A DNA stretch of 64,000 nt from contig NZ_NGNS01000017.1 in NCBI RefSeq assembly GCF_002165625.1, forward strand, positions 1 to 64,000. The letters run 5' to 3'. The stretch comes from Neiella marina. GTDB taxonomy: Bacteria > Pseudomonadota > Gammaproteobacteria > Enterobacterales > Neiellaceae. This document shows, in pieces, positions 1 through 8,344 of the stretch. The notes beneath the pieces are model-generated. The model worked only from the letters and a program-made list of their open reading frames with translations, was not told the DNA's origin and searched no databases. Position 1 is the first letter of the stretch, and each line of letters begins with the position of its first letter. Position numbers and translations under genes: made by a program.

Positions 1-69
1 ATGGACCATAGCCAGCATAAGAACATGGACCATAGCCAGCATAAGAACATGGACCATAGCCAGCATAAA
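1..69 (+). repeat. 24-bp in-frame tandem repeat, about 2.9 copies
   Basis: Copies start at 1, 25 and 49. The first 21 bases of every copy are identical, and the third departs only at its last codon. The repeat may continue to the left of the window. The period is a multiple of three, so change in copy number would lengthen or shorten the metal-binding tail without breaking the frame. Confidence 0.9.
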
Positions 70-84
70 GGAGAGCAAAAATGA
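1..84 (+). CDS. C-terminal end of upstream copper/silver efflux gene (probably the CusB-type adaptor), partial
   Basis: Only the 3' end of this reading frame is inside the window. It encodes three tandem copies of the octapeptide MDHSQHKN (the last one altered to MDHSQHKG) followed by EQK and a stop. The underlying DNA is a 24-bp repeat; copies 1 and 2 are identical and copy 3 diverges only at its end. The stop overlaps the cusA start as ATGA, which implies translational coupling in one operon. His/Met-rich tails of this kind are known on periplasmic adaptor (CusB) and chaperone proteins of copper/silver export systems and bind Cu(I) or Ag(I). Assignment to the adaptor rests on position before cusA, because the body of the protein is not visible. 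Confidence 0.75.
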   Translation: MDHSQHKNMDHSQHKNMDHSQHKGEQK

Positions 85-3000
85 TTGCTGCCATCATTCG
101 TTGGTCCATCAGCAACCGGATCACGGTGCTACTATTGACGTTAGTGCTTATAGGAGCTGGCGTTTGGTCGCTGAAACAGACTCCGATTGACGCCATTCCT
201 GATCTCTCGGATGTTCAGGTTATCATCAAAACCAGCTACCCAGGGCAAGCACCAAAAGTCGTCGAGGAGCAAGTCACCTATCCGCTTACAACGGCAATGC
301 TATCTGTCCCAGGGGCACAAACTGTCCGAGGTTTTTCTTTCTTTGGCGACTCATACGTCTATGTAATTTTTGATGATGATACCGATTTGTACTGGGCTCG
401 TAGCCGAGTACTCGAGTATTTAAGTCAAATAAGCCCGCGCTTACCACAAGCTGCCACACCAGAGCTCGGCCCTGATGCGACTGGCGTTGGTTGGGTCTAC
501 ATCTATGCCTTAGTCGATCGCACCGGGCAGCATGACTTGGCGCAACTACGCTCATTGCAAGACTGGTTTTTAAAATACGAGCTGCAGGCTGTTTCTGGGG
601 TCTCGGAAGTCGCGACTGTTGGTGGAATGGTTAAGCAATACCAAGTTCATGTCGATCCAGATAAATTACGCGCATTTGATATTCCACTCAGCCTGATCCA
701 AACCGCCATTCAACAAGGTAACCAAGAAGTGGGTGCTTCAGTTATTGAAATGGCTGAGGCTGAGTATATGGTCAGAGCAACGGGCTATATTCAATCCATC
801 GACGACTTAAGTCATATTCCACTGGGAGTGAACAACCAAGGCACACCGCTGCTACTGCAAGACGTTGCCGATATCAAACTTGGACCGCAAATGCGCCGAG
901 GCGTCGCTGAACTCAATGGTGAGGGTGAAACCGTTGGCGGCATTATCGTCATGCGCTTTGGCGAAAATGCCCAAGCAACCATCAAGGCAATTGAGCAACG
1001 CATCGAGCAATTAAAGCCAAGTTTGCCCGATGGCATTGAGATCGTTCCGGTCTACGACCGTTCGGACCTGATCGAACGCGCGGTCAACAATCTATGGCAT
1101 AAGCTAGCCGAGGAGTTTGCGGCGGTTGCCATCATCTGCTTATTGTTTTTAATTCATGTGCGCTCATCGCTGGTTGCCGTGCTGACCATTCCTGTTGCAA
1201 TTCTGGCGGCTTTTGTGGCGATGAAGTGGCAAGGGTTGAACGCCAACATCATGTCATTGGGCGGCATCGCCATTGCTATCGGCGCCATGGTCGACGGTGC
1301 CATCGTCATGGTTGAAAACATGCACAAACATCTTGAGCGGCAACACAAACAATCAACCAATCATTGGCAATTGGTCACTCAAGCGGCATCGGAAGTTGGG
1401 CCTTCATTATTCTTTTCCTTGCTGATCATTACCGTCAGCTTTTTACCCGTGTTTACTCTGGAAGCACAAGAAGGGCGGCTGTTTTCGCCTCTGGCCTACA
1501 CTAAGACCTACGCCATGGCTGCGGCGGCAATACTGGCAATTACCTTAGTGCCGGTGCTCATGGGTTATTTTGTCCGCGGCCGCATCGTTGCCGAAAGCCG
1601 TAACCCACTAAACCGTTTATTGATGGCAGGCTACCGACCATTGATCAAAGGCGTGTTGGCCTACCCGAAAACCACAGTGCTGATTGCTGCGTTGATCACC
1701 GTAGTTGGCTTCTGGCCGGTGAACAAGATTGGTTCCGAATTTATGCCCCCTCTTGATGAGGGCGATTTAATGTATATGCCGACCACCTATGCCGGTATCT
1801 CCATTGGTAAAGCCCGGGAACTATTGCAGCAAACCGACAAATTGATCCGCACCGTGCCGGAAGTCAACAATGTCTTTGGCAAAGTCGGCCGCGCCGAGAC
1901 CGCTACCGATCCGGCACCAATGACCATGATCGAAACCTTCATTCAACTCAAGCCACGCTCACAGTGGCGACCGGGCGTAACAACAGAATCGCTGCAACAA
2001 GAGCTCGATCAACTAGTCAATTTTCCTGGCCTCACCAATGCGTGGGTGATGCCAATTAAAACCCGGATCGACATGCTGGCAACGGGGATCAAAACACCGG
2101 TTGGGATCAAAGTAGCCGGAGCCGATATCGACGTCATTCAGGACATTGGCCAACAACTTGAAGCGCTGTTAAAGCCGCTAGCAGGAACAGCTTCTGTTTA
2201 CTCCGAACGAGTCGCTGGCGGACGTTACATTACGTTGGATATTAACCGAGCAAAAGCCGCTCGATATGGACTGAACATCGCCGAAATCCAACAAGTTATC
2301 AGCGCCGCTGTTGGTGGCGTCACCATTGCCGAGACGGTCGAGGGATTAGAGCGTTACCCCATCAATATTCGCTATCCCCAGTCTTATCGAGATTCACCTG
2401 AGTCTCTGGCCCAGTTGCCCATGGTCACACCAAGCGGACAACGTATCGCTCTGGCTGATGTAGCAACGGTGAGACTCGAAGACGGTCCACCGATGATCAA
2501 AAGTGAGAATGCCCGAATCAATGGCTGGACTTACTTGGATGTCACCGGTATCGATATCGGCAGTTATGTGGTCAAGGCCCAGCAAGTCATTGATGAACAG
2601 TTAGCATTACCTGCGGGCTACTCCCTTAGCTGGTCAGGGCAATACGAATACATGCAGCGCGCACAACAGAAACTCGCCTATGTGGTGCCGCTTACCTTGG
2701 CCCTGATCGTACTGCTGTTGTACTTAAATCACCGTCGTATTGGTGACGTGCTAATCGTCTTGATGACATTACCGTTATCACTGATCGGCGGTATTGGTTT
2801 GCTCTACTGGCTTGATTTGAATTTTTCAGTGGCTGTCGCTGTTGGATTTATCGCCCTAGCAGGTGTTGCCGTTGAAACTAGCGTGCTGATGATGCTTTAT
2901 CTCAAACAAGCCTATCAACAGTGGCTGAGTGATTGTCGAAGCCAACAACAACAGCCAACGTTGCATGGCTTGCGCGATGCCATGCTTGCCGGCGCCGTAT

Positions 3001-3233
3001 TGAGACTGCGGCCAAAACTGATGACAGCGTCGACCATTATTATTGGCCTGATGCCAATTCTGTTCGCCACCGGCACCGGTTCAGAGGTGATGCAACGGAT
3101 TGCCGCTCCTATGGTTGGCGGCATGGTCAGCTCACTGTTGCTGACATTATTAGTGATTCCGGCAGCCTATTATCTTGTTTGTAGTTATCGCTTGCAGGCT
3201 GATGATGCATTGGAGAATGACAACAATGACTAG
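81..3233 (+). CDS. cusA: CusA-type copper/silver efflux RND transporter, inner-membrane pump
   Basis: This is the proton-driven inner-membrane pump of a Cus-type tripartite exporter, moving Cu(I)/Ag(I) from the periplasm or cytoplasm through an outer-membrane channel. At 1050 residues it has the full length of the HME-RND family. The three methionines that carry Cu(I) in E. coli CusA (M573, M623, M672) are present as M566, M616 and M665, each in the same local context (YMP, MIET, RIDML). That argues for monovalent copper/silver rather than zinc/cobalt specificity. The TM4 proton-relay stretch GAMVDGAIVMVEN is intact. The start overlaps the upstream stop as ATGA. The gene ends seven bases before a convergent gene, with no obvious hairpin terminator between them. 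Confidence 0.95.
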   Translation: MIAAIIRWSISNRITVLLLTLVLIGAGVWSLKQTPIDAIPDLSDVQVIIKTSYPGQAPKVVEEQVTYPLTTAMLSVPGAQTVRGFSFFGDSYVYVIFDDDTDLYWARSRVLEYLSQISPRLPQAATPELGPDATGVGWVYIYALVDRTGQHDLAQLRSLQDWFLKYELQAVSGVSEVATVGGMVKQYQVHVDPDKLRAFDIPLSLIQTAIQQGNQEVGASVIEMAEAEYMVRATGYIQSIDDLSHIPLGVNNQGTPLLLQDVADIKLGPQMRRGVAELNGEGETVGGIIVMRFGENAQATIKAIEQRIEQLKPSLPDGIEIVPVYDRSDLIERAVNNLWHKLAEEFAAVAIICLLFLIHVRSSLVAVLTIPVAILAAFVAMKWQGLNANIMSLGGIAIAIGAMVDGAIVMVENMHKHLERQHKQSTNHWQLVTQAASEVGPSLFFSLLIITVSFLPVFTLEAQEGRLFSPLAYTKTYAMAAAAILAITLVPVLMGYFVRGRIVAESRNPLNRLLMAGYRPLIKGVLAYPKTTVLIAALITVVGFWPVNKIGSEFMPPLDEGDLMYMPTTYAGISIGKARELLQQTDKLIRTVPEVNNVFGKVGRAETATDPAPMTMIETFIQLKPRSQWRPGVTTESLQQELDQLVNFPGLTNAWVMPIKTRIDMLATGIKTPVGIKVAGADIDVIQDIGQQLEALLKPLAGTASVYSERVAGGRYITLDINRAKAARYGLNIAEIQQVISAAVGGVTIAETVEGLERYPINIRYPQSYRDSPESLAQLPMVTPSGQRIALADVATVRLEDGPPMIKSENARINGWTYLDVTGIDIGSYVVKAQQVIDEQLALPAGYSLSWSGQYEYMQRAQQKLAYVVPLTLALIVLLLYLNHRRIGDVLIVLMTLPLSLIGGIGLLYWLDLNFSVAVAVGFIALAGVAVETSVLMMLYLKQAYQQWLSDCRSQQQQPTLHGLRDAMLAGAVLRLRPKLMTASTIIIGLMPILFATGTGSEVMQRIAAPMVGGMVSSLLLTLLVIPAAYYLVCSYRLQADDALENDNND

Positions 3234-3240
3234 GGCCTGT

Positions 3241-3930
3241 TTATGTCATTGCGTATTTAGCTAATGATTGAGTTGTTGTTCGTCGCTGATACCAATCATT
3301 AAAAACCAGTTCGAAATCGCTTAGCCTAGCAGTACCGAAGTGATGATCTCGGTACTGCTGGCAGCAATCCAAAAGCCGTTCAGGGTTATCGATTGGTGAA
3401 CAAAATCGAATAGCCGAGCAATGAGCTGTGACTAGTTTGTAGCGACTATCAAAGCTAGTTTTGAGCGCGGTAGCATTGAAATTTCGCCGCAGCGTATCGC
3501 GCAACGTAGCCAACCCATCTCCCACCGGAAACCCTTGAATGACAATACAAGCGGGCGATGCGGTGATGCCGCGAAACTCAATATCGATTGGTCCACTTTG
3601 TAACAGCGCATGAGTAAAGACTTCCACGTAATCACCTGGCGCTATGGCGCAAAGCTGGAACCCTTCTATACAGGAAATAATCGACAACAGCGTCAAATGC
3701 ACTTCATCAACTGGGTAGTAATACTGCGCAGGCTCAACGCCTTTCAATTGGGCAATAAAATTGGCAATTTCGTCGCTCACTGAGCGGCTATTGGCGCTAA
3801 TGTACGCTAACGCGGTGAGTCCTCGGCGGGTATCTGCTGGGTTATGAATGTTTCGGTCGATTTGGTATTGGCGCTGCTGCAACGCGAAACAAAATTCGCG
3901 CCACATATCATCATATATTCGTTGAATCAC
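3241..3930 (-). CDS. 2H-phosphoesterase-like protein of unknown substrate
   Basis: I do not recognise a named orthologue. Numbered from the GTG at 3930, the roughly 229-residue protein contains two H-x-[ST] elements about 92 residues apart: HLT at 78-80 and HCS at 170-172. Each is flanked by hydrophobic beta-strand-like sequence. This is the signature of the 2H phosphoesterase superfamily (LigT, cyclic phosphodiesterases), which cleaves 2',3'-cyclic or 2'-5' phosphodiester bonds in the cytoplasm. The start is uncertain: the GTG at 3930 has an AGG six bases upstream, but a GTG at 3954 and an ATG at 3906 are in the same frame. The gene is convergent with cusA and probably monocistronic. Confidence 0.55.
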   Translation of the reverse strand: MIQRIYDDMWREFCFALQQRQYQIDRNIHNPADTRRGLTALAYISANSRSVSDEIANFIAQLKGVEPAQYYYPVDEVHLTLLSIISCIEGFQLCAIAPGDYVEVFTHALLQSGPIDIEFRGITASPACIVIQGFPVGDGLATLRDTLRRNFNATALKTSFDSRYKLVTAHCSAIRFCSPIDNPERLLDCCQQYRDHHFGTARLSDFELVFNDWYQRRTTTQSLAKYAMT

Positions 3931-3986
3931 AGAACACCTGAGGATGACAGCCACTTGGCGCCATCAAAATTTGACGATGCCACAGG

Positions 3987-4883
3987 TTACTGCGTTGATC
4001 GCAAGGTCTCAATGATCTGAGCATCCACCCAGTAAATATCAATATTGCGCTGTTCACTATCGCTACCATCATCAATGCGCCGATTAAACAGGATGTATTT
4101 GCCATCAGGTGTCACACTGGCATAAGCATCCCATTTATCAGAATTAACCTGTTCTCCCATATTGATGGCTGGGCCCCATGAACCATCCTGTTGGCGAAAG
4201 CTGATGTAAAGGTCTGAATCACCGAAACCTTCCTCTCGCTCACTATCCCAAATTAGATAACTCTCATCAGGCGCAATAAACGGATGGGCTGTCCATTGAC
4301 CAGAGTTAACCATGGCATCCATTAACTTCGGCGCTTGACGTTGGCCATTTTCCACCGTCGAAATACGGATCACATCGTTACTTTTGTAATCGTCGAACAC
4401 ATAAGTACCCTTAGCAGATGCAGATAGGCGCATAATGCCCCAATCGTCGCGATCAATGAGTGGCCCAAGGCTTTTCCGCTCTGACCAGCTTTCTCCCTCT
4501 CGCTCCTTATAGCCCTCAGCCATGTACATTCGATTACCATCAGGCGAAAAGGTCACCTCGCCATCCCGGCGAAACTGCCAAAACTTAGTCCAAACGCCTT
4601 GCTCCTGACGAAAGCCAATCACAGTAGGCCGTTCATACTGGTCGTTGAACCCGGTGGTGAAGTAGAACTCATTCATTCCCGGCGCAAATACCCCTTCAAG
4701 CTCCCAGCCCGATTTGGAGATAATTCCAGGCGCAAATGGCTCTGCGACCATTCCTGGTGGTTTCTGGCCCATGTACGGCCCAGTTAACACTGGAAAGGAT
4801 TCGTTGCTGTGGCTTGGATTGCTTAAGGTGAGTGACAACAACGAGGTGGCAATAATGATCTTTACGGGCTTCACGCGGGTCAC
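3987..4883 (-). CDS. Secreted PD40/TolB-like beta-propeller protein
   Basis: This 298-residue protein starts with a GTG preceded by GGAG at a good distance. It has a signal peptide of about 26 residues (basic start, then IIIATSLLSLTL, cleavage near SHS). The mature part carries repeated propeller-type strands with PDG or PDE turns: FSPDGNRMYM, APDESYLIWDSER and TPDGKYILFNRR. These are typical of PD40 WD40-like repeats in periplasmic TolB-like proteins. Related proteins often bind peptides or glycans, but nothing here fixes the ligand. The upstream and downstream genes are unrelated, so it is probably a single-gene unit. Confidence 0.6.
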   Translation of the reverse strand: MTRVKPVKIIIATSLLSLTLSNPSHSNESFPVLTGPYMGQKPPGMVAEPFAPGIISKSGWELEGVFAPGMNEFYFTTGFNDQYERPTVIGFRQEQGVWTKFWQFRRDGEVTFSPDGNRMYMAEGYKEREGESWSERKSLGPLIDRDDWGIMRLSASAKGTYVFDDYKSNDVIRISTVENGQRQAPKLMDAMVNSGQWTAHPFIAPDESYLIWDSEREEGFGDSDLYISFRQQDGSWGPAINMGEQVNSDKWDAYASVTPDGKYILFNRRIDDGSDSEQRNIDIYWVDAQIIETLRSTQ

Positions 4884-5011
4884 GATTTAGTCTCCAATTT
4901 TGCTCGTATGCCACTATACACAGCAAATACCAGAGTTATCACGCCTTGGCGTTAACCGCTTCGTTACATAATGTGTCGACAGAAATTACCATTAGAGAAT
5001 CAGGCGGAAGC

Positions 5012-5076
5012 TTGGAGGCGATGTTGTCTCGCGCTATGCGCTCGGCTCGAACCGTCGGGGGTTCTCACCCTCCCAA
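5012..5076. repeat. Structured palindromic element downstream of tRNA-Ser
   Basis: The ends TTGGAGG (5012-5018) and CTCCCAA (5070-5076) can pair with one bulge. Inside are a GCGC-TAT-GCGC hairpin (5031-5041) and a GAACC/GGTTC hairpin (5049-5064) that resembles a tRNA T-arm. This gives a closed branched structure of 65 bases in a stretch with no gene. It could be an extragenic palindromic repeat, a tRNA-derived remnant or a small structured RNA. Only one copy is seen in this window. Confidence 0.4.
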
Positions 5077-5130
5077 TTGGCAATAAACCAACCGCTAAAG
5101 CATAAAGAGTTTACTGCGCTCAAAACGACG

Positions 5131-5155
5131 AAAGCCCGCTGTAAAAGCGGGCTTT
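5131..5155 (-). terminator. Hairpin terminator after tRNA-Ser
   Basis: AAAGCCCGCT and AGCGGGCTTT form a 10-bp stem with a short loop, about ten bases beyond the tRNA 3' end on the minus strand. The stem ends in a short T run in the direction of tRNA transcription. Confidence 0.7.
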
Positions 5156-5164
5156 CTGTGTAAG

Positions 5165-5256
5165 TGGCGGAGAGGGAGGGATTCGAACCCCCGGAAGGTT
5201 TAACCCTTCGCCTGATTTCAAGTCAGGTGCATTCAACCGAGCTCTGCCACCTCTCC
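5165..5256 (-). tRNA. tRNA-Ser(UGA)
   Basis: Read on the minus strand, the gene starts GGAGAGG and ends CCTCTCC-G-CCA, so CCA is encoded. The anticodon loop is CTTGAAA within a CCTGA/TCAGG stem, giving anticodon UGA, which decodes UCA and related serine codons. A long variable arm (GAAGG/CCTTC) is present, as expected for serine tRNAs. The T-arm is GGGGG-TTCGAAT-CCCTC. Total length is 92 bases. Confidence 0.97.
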
Positions 5257-5272
5257 GCAGCGAGTGATGCGC

Positions 5273-5301
5273 ATATTAATGACGCCGTTGGTCGTTGTAA
5301 A
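5273..5301 (-). promoter_or_regulatory. Sigma-70 promoter for tRNA-Ser
   Basis: On the minus strand TTTACA (-35) and TAATAT (-10) are separated by exactly 17 bases, with the -10 box ending 16 bases before the tRNA 5' end. Confidence 0.6.
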
Positions 5302-5521
5302 GCAAAAATTTGCAAAAAAATGGCTTTCGCGTTCGAACGCTGAAAAATCAAACAAATTGATACATAAACAACCAGTAATAGTGCTAATTCCACACTGTTT
5401 GCGGCTTGAAAAAGGATCCAATCGTCGCCACTATAAGTACCAAATGATAACGAGTCTCGGGAACTCATTAGCGGGTCCTGAACTCTAATACCCTAGTTTG
5501 GTAACTAAAGGAGCCGAATCG

Positions 5522-6181
5522 ATGGCACAACAAAGCATGTACAGCCCAGCGGTTGAAGCTGGTTCCATCAATAAGATGGTACGCAACACCTACAGCCTGT
5601 TAGGACTGACTCTGCTGTTCAGTACAGTCACTGCAGGTGTGTCGATGGCCATGAACTTGAGCCACATGGTGGCACTGGTGATGATGTTGGCCGCGTTTGG
5701 TTTATTATTCGTCGTCAACAAAAAAGCTGACTCAGCGTCTGGTTTGGGTTGGATTTTTGCCTTTACTGGTTTGATGGGCGCCTCTCTGGGGCCGATGCTC
5801 AATGCCTATGCCGCGCTTCCAAACGGCCCATCGCTAATCATGCAGGCACTAGGCGGCACTGCGCTGATCTTCTTTGCTCTCTCTGCCTACGCCATGAGCA
5901 GCAAAAAAGACTTCTCATTCATGGGCGGTTTTTTGATGGTCGGTTTAGTGGTTGCCATTGTTGCATCCATTGCCAACATCTTTTTGCAAATCCCAGCGAT
6001 GAGCTTGGCTATCTCCGCAGGCATGGTGCTGATTATGTCTGGGCTGATTTTGTTTGATACCAGCCGCATCATCAACGGGGGTGAGACCAACTACATTCGC
6101 GCAACTGTTGCGCTGTATCTCGACGTATTCAACCTGTTCGTTCACTTACTGCACCTATTGGGCGTGATGAACGACGACTAA
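5522..6181 (+). CDS. yccA: BI-1 family inner-membrane protein, YccA-like modulator of FtsH
   Basis: From the ATG at 5522 (AAAGGAG upstream) the protein is 219 residues, the same length as E. coli YccA, and consists of about seven hydrophobic segments. Conserved family stretches are seen, such as RNTYSLLGLTLLFS at the start, GPMLNAY, GGTALIFFALSAY, ANIFLQIPA and, near the end, GGETNYIRATVALYLD. In E. coli YccA is an inner-membrane substrate and modulator of the FtsH protease. A longer in-frame start at 5498 is less likely because it lies ahead of the ribosome-binding site. A terminator follows directly, so the gene is a single unit. Confidence 0.88.
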   Translation: MAQQSMYSPAVEAGSINKMVRNTYSLLGLTLLFSTVTAGVSMAMNLSHMVALVMMLAAFGLLFVVNKKADSASGLGWIFAFTGLMGASLGPMLNAYAALPNGPSLIMQALGGTALIFFALSAYAMSSKKDFSFMGGFLMVGLVVAIVASIANIFLQIPAMSLAISAGMVLIMSGLILFDTSRIINGGETNYIRATVALYLDVFNLFVHLLHLLGVMNDD

Positions 6182-6201
6182 TAGCAGCAAGACTGATCAC
6201 C

Positions 6202-6229
6202 AAAGCCTCGCTATTGCGAGGCTTTTTTT
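6202..6229 (+). terminator. Rho-independent terminator of the yccA-like gene
   Basis: A ten-base stem (AAAGCCTCGC with GCGAGGCTTT) has a TATT loop and is followed by a run of T residues. Confidence 0.9.
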
Positions 6230-6330
6230 CAGCTGCGATTCAACAATAACGTCCTAATATTTCTCACAACATGAGAATGCTTACGTTATGCTTAGTCACT
6301 AACCTTATGAATTAAAAGGCTTGGTTTGCC

Positions 6331-7530
6331 ATGGAAAGTTTGCAAGTTCACGGTTTTGTCGCCTTCACCCTCACTATCGTTTTACTGTTTATCGGTAAAG
6401 TTGCCATTATGCGCTATCAAGTGCTCAGGACTTACAGTATCCCTGAGCCTGTGATCGGTGGTTTTCTTTGTGCCATTGTAGTGGCGCTGATCTACGCGGT
6501 CGCCGATATACAAATCAACTTTCAACTTGATGTGCGAGATTGGTTGTTACTGTACTTCTTTGCTGGTATTGGTCTTCGGTCCGATATCAAAACCTTACTC
6601 TCTGGTGGCAAACCGTTGGCAATCCTTGTATTGCTTGCTGTGGTGTACATCATTCTGCAAAACCTCATTGGTATTGGTGCTGCGACTGGCTTTGGCCTCG
6701 ATCCCAAAACCGGCTTGATGGCAGGCTCGATTAGCTTGATTGGCGGAGTCGGCACTACGTTGGCATGGGCACCGACCTTCGTGGAAGACTTAGGCATTAC
6801 CAATGGTATGGAAATTGGGGTGGCAGCCAACACCATTGGTCTCATTAGTGCGTGCTGCTTAGGTGGCCCGATTGCCAGTTATCTGATCAATAAACATAAA
6901 CTCAAAACCGGCTCCCACGAAGATCTTGATGTCGGTGTCGCCCACGACAAAACCCACACCAAAATCGAGCATTACGCCATTTTATGGGCTTGGATGTGGC
7001 TCAATGTGGCGCTGATCATGGGCCACTTTCTAGACGTGTGGCTGACCGATCTCGGTGTTCAATTACCTAAGTTCGTTAGCTGTTTGATTGCCGGTATTTT
7101 TATTCGCAACGCCATCGCGCCGCTATTTCCGAAACTGCGTTGGCCGGGACAAGAGCAAGGCTTGGCGCTAATATCTGATATCTGCCTCGGTATGTTTTTA
7201 ACCATGGCGTTGATGTCATTGCAAATATGGGAATTGAAAGGCTCACTGTTATTCCTCGGTACCGTCATGACGTTCCAAATCCTGTTATCGGTGGTGTTTA
7301 CTGTCTTTGTGGTCTTCAAGGTGATGGGCAAAGACTATGAAGCCACCGTCATCTGTTCAGGATTTGGCGGTATCACCTTAGGCTCGACAGCAACAGCAAT
7401 CGCTAATATGACAGCGGTAAGCCATCAGTATGGTGCCGCGCATCGGGCGTTTATTGTCGTGCCTTTGGTCTGCGGTTTCTTCGTCGACATTGTTAACGCC
7501 ATTATTATTAGCTTCTTTGTAGGGCTTTGA
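6331..7530 (+). CDS. gltS: Sodium/glutamate symporter GltS
   Basis: This 399-residue polytopic protein belongs to the ESS family, which imports L-glutamate with sodium across the inner membrane. About ten or more hydrophobic segments run through the chain, arranged as two inverted halves. Both reentrant-loop-like glycine/serine-rich stretches are visible: GSISLIGGVGTTLAWAPTF in the first half and CSGFGGITLGSTATAIANM in the second. The length matches E. coli GltS (401). The gene has its own upstream spacer of about 150 bases and is followed by a strong hairpin before the tus operon. Confidence 0.95.
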   Translation: MESLQVHGFVAFTLTIVLLFIGKVAIMRYQVLRTYSIPEPVIGGFLCAIVVALIYAVADIQINFQLDVRDWLLLYFFAGIGLRSDIKTLLSGGKPLAILVLLAVVYIILQNLIGIGAATGFGLDPKTGLMAGSISLIGGVGTTLAWAPTFVEDLGITNGMEIGVAANTIGLISACCLGGPIASYLINKHKLKTGSHEDLDVGVAHDKTHTKIEHYAILWAWMWLNVALIMGHFLDVWLTDLGVQLPKFVSCLIAGIFIRNAIAPLFPKLRWPGQEQGLALISDICLGMFLTMALMSLQIWELKGSLLFLGTVMTFQILLSVVFTVFVVFKVMGKDYEATVICSGFGGITLGSTATAIANMTAVSHQYGAAHRAFIVVPLVCGFFVDIVNAIIISFFVGL

Positions 7531-7540
7531 TTCGGTTGTC

Positions 7541-7569
7541 AGCCAATCCTGACATCGTTAGGATTGGCT
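7541..7569. terminator. Hairpin between gltS and tusD
   Basis: AGCCAATCCT (7541-7550) pairs perfectly with AGGATTGGCT (7560-7569) across a nine-base loop. No T run follows, so it may be a weak terminator or an mRNA-stabilising hairpin rather than a classic rho-independent terminator. Confidence 0.5.
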
Positions 7570-7600
7570 CCCTCTATAACCAAAGGATATTTGCTGACTA

Positions 7601-7984
7601 ATGGCTCGATTCACCTTGCTCATCGATAGTCCCCCAGAGCATTACAATGCTCATTTCAACGCCCTCGCCTATGCCAAGGCCGCGATAGCTCAGGGGCACA
7701 GTATTGAGCAAGTGTTCTTTTTCCAGCAAGCAGTCACTATTGCCGACGCCCATCTTGACTGGCCTGCCGACGAGTGGTGCCCTCAACATCATTGGCAGCA
7801 ATTTGCCAAGCAATACCAGGTGCCTCTGGATATCTGCAGCGCAGCTGCTCAACGCAGGGGACTCGGCGGCGCCGAATCGCTGGAAGAGGCTGAGCAAGTG
7901 TTACTGGCCAAATATTTCAAAATTGGCGGCTTAGGTATACTGGTTAAAGCGAGTATCAATAGTGATCGCGTCGTGCAATTTTAG
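7601..7984 (+). CDS. tusD: Sulfur relay protein TusD
   Basis: TusD forms the TusBCD heterohexamer that passes persulfide sulfur from TusA to TusE during 2-thiouridine synthesis at tRNA position 34. The 127-residue protein belongs to the DsrE family. The sulfur-carrying cysteine is Cys79, in the conserved setting PLDICSAAAQRRG. It is the first gene of the operon tusD-tusC-tusB-tusE; tusC begins nine bases after its stop. The acceptor enzyme MnmA is encoded in the same window at 28295. Confidence 0.93.
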   Translation: MARFTLLIDSPPEHYNAHFNALAYAKAAIAQGHSIEQVFFFQQAVTIADAHLDWPADEWCPQHHWQQFAKQYQVPLDICSAAAQRRGLGGAESLEEAEQVLLAKYFKIGGLGILVKASINSDRVVQF

Positions 7985-7993
7985 GAGCTGGCA

Positions 7994-8344
7994 ATGATAG
8001 TTATTTGGTCAACTCAGCCAGTCATTGGCACCATCAAGGCACGTGAAACCCTTGATGCTGCCCTTGCCTTTGCGGCCTATGATCAACCGGTAAGATTACT
8101 GTTTAGCGGTCAAGGAATACGTCAACTGCTGCCAACCGCCAATGCCCAAGATTCCGGAGCGAAAAACCTCGGCAAGCTGTTTAACGCCTTGCCGCTATTT
8201 GATATCGACACCGTCTATGTTGCCGCAGACGGTCTTGATTCGATGGCCATCAACCAAGACACATTGATAGGCAACCCCGAGCTAATAACCAGCGATGCGA
8301 TTCGCCAACTACTGTTGGAGGCAACACATGTCATCCGCGTCTGA
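7994..8344 (+). CDS. tusC: Sulfur relay protein TusC
   Basis: This 116-residue DsrF/TusC-family subunit of the TusBCD complex lies between tusD and tusB. Recognisable features are the N-terminal strand followed by GTIKARETLDAALAFAAYDQPV and the central LLFSGQGIRQLLP. No catalytic cysteine is expected in this subunit and none is seen. Its 3' end overlaps the tusB start, which points to translational coupling. Confidence 0.92.
   Translation: MIVIWSTQPVIGTIKARETLDAALAFAAYDQPVRLLFSGQGIRQLLPTANAQDSGAKNLGKLFNALPLFDIDTVYVAADGLDSMAINQDTLIGNPELITSDAIRQLLLEATHVIRV

Noticed and set aside
1-69. Tandem repeat considered as a CRISPR-like or intergenic satellite
   Set aside because: There are no spacers, the period keeps the reading frame, and the peptide ends in a stop that overlaps cusA, so it is coding.
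5264-5488. Frames on both strands in the gap before the yccA-like gene
   Set aside because: They cover the tRNA-Ser promoter and AT-rich spacer and have no coding features.
7601-7897. Minus-strand frame opposite tusD
   Set aside because: Antisense to a conserved gene with a clear catalytic cysteine; no independent support.
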